DNA of 44,740 nucleotides, taken from positions 1-44,740 of the forward strand of contig JAHIOM010000015.1 of NCBI GenBank assembly GCA_018895235.1, written 5' to 3'. The stretch's first letter is position 1. Every line of letters begins with the position of its first letter. The stretch comes from Patescibacteria group bacterium (GTDB lineage: Bacteria > Patescibacteriota > Minisyncoccia > Minisyncoccales > Staskawiczbacteraceae). Under the pieces are notes generated by a model that saw nothing but the letters and a program-made list of their open reading frames with translations, was not told the origin of the DNA and did no database searches. The position numbers and the translations under genes are program-made. Positions 40,163-44,740 of the stretch are shown one piece after another.

Positions 40163-42469
40163 TTATTGTGGATTTTCTTCGATCGGCGCCTGCTGACCAA
40201 TTCCTTCTAATGGTTTCTTGCCGGCTTTAAGATTCGCTAAAACCTTCGCGACTGTTTCGTTATCTGGGTTAATCTCCAAAACTTTTTTGATTTTCTCAAT
40301 CGCCTTATTTGTTTGTCCTTGTTCATAATAAGTCAAACCCGAGAAATACAAGGCGTTAGAATAATTTGGCGAAATCCCGATTGCTCTTTCAAATTCTCCT
40401 TGGGCTGATTTCCAATCTTTTTTCTGGTAATAAAGTATCCCCAATTGGAAGGCCAAACCAATGTCATTCGGCGCATATTGTTTTGTATCTTCCAACCCTT
40501 TAATTGCTTCGTCTGTCTTACCCTCTGCTTGAGAAACCATAGCCATCTGGAAGCGGGCTGGCGCGTAATCTGATTTTAATTGAATCGCTTTATCTAATTG
40601 CTCTTTTGCTTGCGATAGAATCTGGGGTTTGTCCCCTTCTTTTTCTTCGGTTAATGCAGCGGCCCGTATCAAATATACTATTCCTTTCTGAGCTGGGTAA
40701 TAAGGGTTGTTCGGATCTAGTTTTTCAGCGCTCTCGTACGAATTTATCGCCCAATCTTCCACTCCCGGCACCACTCCTATCAAATTCTGGTAAATCAGAC
40801 CTCTTACCGACCAATTAGCTATATTTTTAGGATTAACATCGCTGGCTATTTTTGCGGCGTTTATTGAATCACCTACCAGCAATTGTATATTTTTGCTTAT
40901 TTCTTCCTGGGATATATCTGTCCTGGCCGCTTCCTGCCCTATTTTTGCAAGATAAATCTGCGATAATTGCCTTAAATACAAATCCGAACTCGGATTCAAC
41001 CCGACTGCTTTTTCTATGCTTCTAATTCCTGCGTCACTCTCCCCTTTTTGTAATTGCACCAATCCTTGGTTGTAATTTATTTCAGCAACATATTTTTGGC
41101 CGATTAAAATCAAAAGTCCCAAACCGAATATAAAACAGAGGGTAAAAGCAAAGGTAACGCCAAGAGTTATTAGAGAAGATGGTTCAAGCAGATACTTTTT
41201 TCTTTCCTCGGAAATCAAGCCGATAAGGGCGGCGATTAAAAAGAAATAAAGAAAATCCAGCGTTAAACCGCCGTTGTTCAAAAAGAAACCGATGCTTAAA
41301 ACAATAAAGCCGATAAAAACGCCAAGCGTTATATTCCAATAATCATCGCTGAATTTATTAATAAAAAAGAATTTAATTCCGCAAAAAGCAACATAAATCA
41401 TTAAAGCCAAAAATGCTAAAACTCCCAAAATGCCGGTAGTTCCTAAAACCGTCAAAACCTTTGAAGTTGCGCCGCCGAATGAGAAATTCCAGAATATGCT
41501 TTTATTAAAATCAATGTTTTTATACTTTGCGAAATCATAACTGAAAGTGCCGGGGCCCGAACCCAGAATTGGATTTTGTTTCAAGGTTTGCCAATCTATG
41601 TTTAAACTTGTTTTCTGGCTCAGAGAAAATTCAATAGGCGCCGTTGGAAGCAAACCGATTGATGGTTTTAAAATAATAAAAAACAAGGAAAGGGCTAAAA
41701 AGAACATCGGTAAAATAAGCCAGCGGCTGTCAAACAAATCTCTTCTTTGAATTCCAAAAATCATAAGCAAAGCGCACCCCAATATCACCAGCCACCACAA
41801 AATATGGTAATTAAGCGTTAATAATAAAACAACGGTGAAAATTACTGCCCAAATCAAAGTTATCCCTAATGATTTCTTTCGCGTTAATAATGAAAAAATA
41901 AGGGGGAGCAAAACAACAATAAAAAATCCTAAAGTTCCCGCTGTCCCTATTGTGTTAAAAAGCGTGGTTTTGGCAAAATTAAAAGGAAGCAGGAATAGGC
42001 CGACAATCTGGAAAAATCCGATTATTAAAGATAAAAAAGCGGAAAATGCTAAGGTAAGAGTTAATTGAAAAATCTCCTTTTTATTAAACAAATTACTTAC
42101 CAGAAAATAAAAAACAGAGAGGCCGAGCAAGGTAATTAAACTTTCTGAAACATTTTGCGGCCAACCCCAAAAGCTTCCATATCGCCACAAAGAGAATATT
42201 GTTGAAAAAAGATAAACAATAAATAAAACCGCGACAATTATATTAGTTTTATTTAAATTGATACTCAATTCTCTTGAAATAAGAACTTTCAACATCCAAG
42301 CGAAAAGGGAAATAAACACCAAAAATAATAGAAGCGTCTGTTTGTTGAAGTCAAGAACATCTGAAGTCCAAGGCAGAAAGAATATGGGCAATAAAAAAAC
42401 CAGCGCATAAATGCTGTATTTTGAAATAAAATCGCAAACTTTTAAAAAAAAAGAATTTTCTTTGGGCAT
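40163..42469 (-). CDS. O-antigen ligase/polymerase-like membrane protein with C-terminal TPRs
   Basis: The N-terminal ~450 residues are a run of about 12 membrane segments (IYALVFLLPIFFLPW, LLLFLVFISLFAWML, TLNYHILWWLVILGCALLMI). The loop LKQNPILGSGPGTFSYDFAK is the conserved Wzy_C/WaaL periplasmic block. Residues about 480-755 carry several TPR motifs (GLVQLQKGESDAGIRSIEKA; ALYFSGLTYYEQGQTNKAIE). This layout occurs in enzymes that join or polymerise lipid-linked glycans, so a role in surface polysaccharide or glycoprotein is likely. 768 aa. Confidence 0.85.
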   Translation of the reverse strand: MPKENSFFLKVCDFISKYSIYALVFLLPIFFLPWTSDVLDFNKQTLLLFLVFISLFAWMLKVLISRELSINLNKTNIIVAVLFIVYLFSTIFSLWRYGSFWGWPQNVSESLITLLGLSVFYFLVSNLFNKKEIFQLTLTLAFSAFLSLIIGFFQIVGLFLLPFNFAKTTLFNTIGTAGTLGFFIVVLLPLIFSLLTRKKSLGITLIWAVIFTVVLLLTLNYHILWWLVILGCALLMIFGIQRRDLFDSRWLILPMFFLALSLFFIILKPSIGLLPTAPIEFSLSQKTSLNIDWQTLKQNPILGSGPGTFSYDFAKYKNIDFNKSIFWNFSFGGATSKVLTVLGTTGILGVLAFLALMIYVAFCGIKFFFINKFSDDYWNITLGVFIGFIVLSIGFFLNNGGLTLDFLYFFLIAALIGLISEERKKYLLEPSSLITLGVTFAFTLCFIFGLGLLILIGQKYVAEINYNQGLVQLQKGESDAGIRSIEKAVGLNPSSDLYLRQLSQIYLAKIGQEAARTDISQEEISKNIQLLVGDSINAAKIASDVNPKNIANWSVRGLIYQNLIGVVPGVEDWAINSYESAEKLDPNNPYYPAQKGIVYLIRAAALTEEKEGDKPQILSQAKEQLDKAIQLKSDYAPARFQMAMVSQAEGKTDEAIKGLEDTKQYAPNDIGLAFQLGILYYQKKDWKSAQGEFERAIGISPNYSNALYFSGLTYYEQGQTNKAIEKIKKVLEINPDNETVAKVLANLKAGKKPLEGIGQQAPIEENPQ

Positions 42470-42470
42470 A

Positions 42471-42601
42471 CCTCGTTAGAAGTCCTTGAAGAAAAAATTT
42501 ATAAATAAATTTTTTCTATCGGTAGGACAAAGTATTAATAATATGAATATTTTCTTGCCTCATTAGTTGTTCATTTGGTTAAAAACAGACTTCTAACGGG
42601 G
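42471..42601. repeat. 131-bp intergenic element with 14-bp inverted ends before the Wzy-like gene
   Basis: CCTCGTTAGAAGTC (42471-42484) and GACTTCTAACGGGG (42588-42601) pair along 14 positions, one as U-G on the plus strand. Inside is an A/T hairpin GAAAAAATTT ... AAATTTTTTC. The element touches the start codon of the Wzy-like gene. A single copy is seen here. Confidence 0.65.
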
Positions 42602-42636
42602 CATAATATAATTTTTAATTTTGAATTAAAAAATAG

Positions 42637-43062
42637 TTAAAATAATGATTTTTGGGATTTTAAAAACTTCTCTGCGTCTTTAATAACATCTCTGATGAAA
42701 TCCAAATATTCTTCTGCTTCTTTATTTGAAATTATCGTTCCGCCATCATACAAATCAAGGTTTCTTTTCTTCCTCATCGCCTCACCCATTATTTTTATGC
42801 TTTTGTTATCCAAAATTTGTGATAATTTTTCTAAAATCTTTATGTGATGCCCTTGTCTACTCTTTGTCCTATAACCATAAGAAGATACTAAGGCAAGTCC
42901 TGTTTTAATCAAAGAATCATAAGAAAATTTAAAGATTACTTCTGGGTGATGATTATCTGCGGCAATTTTGAAATCTCTTATCGCACCATTAAAATATTTA
43001 TCAATAGCCTTTTTATCAATCTTCCGCTTTTCAAAAAAGTTTGATTCAAAAGATATTTTCAT
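42637..43062 (-). CDS. HEPN-domain protein
   Basis: 141-aa all-helical HEPN-type protein. Helices: IDKKAIDKYFNGAIRDFKIA, FKFSYDSLIKTGLALVSSYG, HHIKILEKLSQIL, and a final EAEEYLDFIRDVIKDAEKFL. The HEPN active-site position has RNLDLY (R100-Y105), so the usual R-x4-6-H motif is altered. It overlaps the upstream nucleotidyltransferase gene by 4 nt. Such pairs include type VII HepT/MntA toxin-antitoxin modules; an antitoxin/toxin role here is inference. Confidence 0.8.
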   Translation of the reverse strand: MKISFESNFFEKRKIDKKAIDKYFNGAIRDFKIAADNHHPEVIFKFSYDSLIKTGLALVSSYGYRTKSRQGHHIKILEKLSQILDNKSIKIMGEAMRKKRNLDLYDGGTIISNKEAEEYLDFIRDVIKDAEKFLKSQKSLF

Positions 43063-43634
43063 ATAATTTTTACATTCTTTCCTGTAAAAATATCTTTAAG
43101 CAGGGGGTCTTTTTCTTTCACTCTTTTTTCAAAATCTTTTTCTGATAATTCAATAGAATTTATTTCTTTGCCCGATGAACGTTGAATATCCAAAAGCACT
43201 TTTTGTAATTCAATCGTCTTAAAATTCCCCACAACTAAAATATCTATATCGCTTTCAGAAGTCATTTTATTCCTGGCGTAAGAGCCAAAAATATAAACGG
43301 ATTTGATGCCTTTTATCGGTTCTAATTTTTGTTTTAAAATTTTCTCAAAACCGATATCTTTTAATACAATATTTTTATATTCCTTTAAAAAACGATATTT
43401 TTTATTTATAAAAAAATATCTTTCCTTGCCTTGAAAATCGTCCGAAATAATTCCTTCTTTTTTTAGCTCAAGCAATTTTTTATATACATTGGACGGATCT
43501 TCATCTATTATTTTTGCCAGCTCGTTGACATAAAAACGCCCCTTTTCGTTTAAAAGAAACAGATTAAGAATTTTCTGGATTATTTTTGACTTTAACGATA
43601 TCATTTGTGTATATTTATGGTTAATTATTACCAT
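43059..43634 (-). CDS. Winged-helix protein fused to a minimal nucleotidyltransferase (MNT)
   Basis: N-terminal winged helix-turn-helix about residues 15-80 (RFYVNELAKIIDEDPSNVYK, KLLELKKEGIISDDFQGKER). C-terminal MNT with GS-x10-DxD: Gly117-Ser118 and Asp129/Asp131 (FGSYARNKMTSESDIDILVV). 191 aa. In MntA enzymes this fold AMPylates the partner HEPN toxin. The extra DNA-binding domain suggests it can also repress its own promoter. Confidence 0.85.
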   Translation of the reverse strand: MVIINHKYTQMISLKSKIIQKILNLFLLNEKGRFYVNELAKIIDEDPSNVYKKLLELKKEGIISDDFQGKERYFFINKKYRFLKEYKNIVLKDIGFEKILKQKLEPIKGIKSVYIFGSYARNKMTSESDIDILVVGNFKTIELQKVLLDIQRSSGKEINSIELSEKDFEKRVKEKDPLLKDIFTGKNVKII

Positions 43635-43635
43635 A

Positions 43636-43664
43636 ATTATAGTATAATCTTACAATAAAAACAA
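43636..43664 (-). promoter_or_regulatory. Promoter for the MNT-HEPN pair
   Basis: TTGTTT, 17 nt, perfect TATAAT on the minus strand. An imperfect dyad ATGGT-N8-ACCAT lies at 43617-43634, around the transcription start and start codon, a possible operator. Confidence 0.65.
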
Positions 43665-43736
43665 CCTTCGGTAAACTCCGGGCGTTGATCCGAAATAAAT
43701 TTTGTTTTTGAATAATTTTTCATTGCCGTCTAATTT

Positions 43737-44740
43737 TTAAAAGAGCTTCCACCACAATCCCTTAATATACTCCCCTGCTTTTTTTATCGGTTCCACAGGG
43801 TTCAAATACTCCCCCACTTTCTTTGCCGGCTCTACTGGATTTATATACTCCAAAACTTTCTTCGTTGATTCTATCAACTTTGCTGGATTTATAAACTTTC
43901 TCGTTTTCTCTAATACGCTGGATGTTGTTGAGGTGGTTGATTCTTTTATAGTCGGTGTTAATTTCTTAACAGAATCCAATGTTTTCTGCAATAACCCGGC
44001 CGATGATTCCTCTTTAATGGTCGGCACCAGTTTCTTTATAAAGTTCCACATCTTTTGCAGCAAACCAGCTGGCATTGCCTCTTCTAATGTCGGGACAACC
44101 TCTGGTTGAACCTCTTCTACTGGCTGGATTTCCGGCTCTGGGGTTACTTCCGGCTGAATTTCTTCTGCCGGTTTGGACATTTGAGACACTTGTTCTTTAA
44201 CCTCCTTTAGTTCTTGTTTTAAATCGCTCACCGTGCCGGCAGTTTTTGTCGCTTCTTTTTTGACTTCGGTTTTTATTTGTCCACTCAACTCTTGTTTAAC
44301 CTCCTGTTTTAATTCACTCTTTAATTCTTGTTTCACTTCTTCTTTAACTTCTTGTTTTATTTTTTCTGTTGAGGTTTCCGGCTGGGGCGTTATTTCTGGT
44401 GTTGGGGTCGGAGTCGGCGTTGGCGTAGAAGTCGGTGTTGGAACAGCTTGAGGCGTTGGAGTGCTTACTACCGCGATTCCCGCGACAGCGCATTCTCCTT
44501 TTGTTTTTACCCATTCGCCGTTTTCAATCCAGGTGCACCAAACTTCTCCAGTTGCCGAATCAACCATTTCCATTTTCTCCATTCTGGCGGTTTTAGCGCT
44601 AAACTTATCAACAACTATTTCTTTAAGAGTGGCAATGCCATTAACCAAGGTCATACCGAGGTCGGTAAGCGATTGCCCTAAGGAAACGCTGGTAATTCCA
44701 GAAACTTGACCCGTCCCAATTGTCCCTGTAGCGCTAATTC
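43737..44740 (-). CDS. C-terminal part of a large surface protein (5' end outside window)
   Basis: The frame is open to the window edge with no stop, so the ATG at 44654 is internal. The first part (SLGQSLTDLGMTLVNGIATL; EIVVDKFSAKTARMEKMEMV; TGEVWCTWIENGEWVKTKGE) resembles the end of long repetitive surface proteins in Parcubacteria. Next is a PT-rich linker (PTPTSTPTPTPTPTPEI), a Lys/Glu coiled-coil (KQEVKEEVKQELKSELKQEV) and repeats such as INPVEPAKKVGEYLNPVEP. No sorting motif or C-terminal membrane helix is visible. Confidence 0.78.
   Translation of the reverse strand, partial: ISATGTIGTGQVSGITSVSLGQSLTDLGMTLVNGIATLKEIVVDKFSAKTARMEKMEMVDSATGEVWCTWIENGEWVKTKGECAVAGIAVVSTPTPQAVPTPTSTPTPTPTPTPEITPQPETSTEKIKQEVKEEVKQELKSELKQEVKQELSGQIKTEVKKEATKTAGTVSDLKQELKEVKEQVSQMSKPAEEIQPEVTPEPEIQPVEEVQPEVVPTLEEAMPAGLLQKMWNFIKKLVPTIKEESSAGLLQKTLDSVKKLTPTIKESTTSTTSSVLEKTRKFINPAKLIESTKKVLEYINPVEPAKKVGEYLNPVEPIKKAGEYIKGLWWKLF

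Noticed and set aside
44655-44740. A gene boundary at the ATG 44654
   Set aside because: The frame stays open upstream to the window edge with protein-like sequence, so the coding region is partial rather than starting there.

Overview
The window is about 37% G+C by eye and carries a long, almost entirely minus-strand block of housekeeping genes. It looks like Candidate Phyla Radiation (Patescibacteria), most likely a Parcubacteria-type genome. The evidence is: uL30 (rpmD) is missing between rpsE and rplO; several core proteins are cut down (RpoA without its C-terminal domain, AlaRS without DHHA1/C-Ala, a ProRS that seems to lack the INS editing domain); MurA is of the Asp type; there is a baseplate-J-like membrane protein; and Shine-Dalgarno sequences are essentially absent. 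This assignment is inference, because no 16S gene is in the window.

Layout, read along the minus strand from right to left. (1) 44740-42637: the 3' part of a large Pro/Thr-rich surface protein, then a wHTH-nucleotidyltransferase and a HEPN protein that overlap by 4 nt. (2) 42469-37312: a Wzy/O-antigen-ligase-like membrane protein with TPRs, a large surface protein with GWIN-type repeats, and a small membrane-anchored protein. (3) 37176-35993, on the plus strand: rpmB, tRNA-Pro(GGG), and a probable homing-type endonuclease directly after the tRNA. (4) 35882-35268: an M50 protease. (5) 35179-17188: rpsL-rpsG-fusA-tuf-rpsJ, then the S10 and spc operons to secY, adk and map. (6) 17002-12153: tpiA, a YkuK-like RNase H fold, alaS and a baseplate-J-like protein, each apparently with its own promoter or boundary. 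(7) 12045-7869: infA-rpmJ-rpsM-rpsK-rpsD-rpoA-rplQ-rplM-rpsI. (8) A Cas4/RecB-like nuclease, a plus-strand PEGA protein, then murA-mreB-holB-frr-rseP-proS as one minus-strand unit.

The most unusual content is between the genes. The translation operons carry several families of structured intergenic elements. The most complex (here 'E', five long copies) folds as an outer stem with tandem G-A mismatches at its base, enclosing two hairpins with conserved internal loops. Almost every departure from Watson-Crick pairing in its stems is a G-U wobble on the PLUS strand, so the structured strand is antisense to all the host genes. Short hairpins (S) share the same base motif. A second three-way-junction family (Y) overlaps stop codons and gives two unrelated proteins, L13 and a baseplate-J-like protein, the same C-terminal residues. 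Further families are a GC-rich hairpin (H) before several start codons and an ATATAGA hairpin (T) near several stop codons. I do not recognise E, Y or H as known RNA or transposon families.

Predicted promoters (TTGnnn-N16/17-TAnnnT) lie so close to some start codons (infA, alaS, the ykuK-like gene, the Cas4-like gene) that leaderless or near-leaderless mRNAs are likely. This fits the lack of Shine-Dalgarno motifs.
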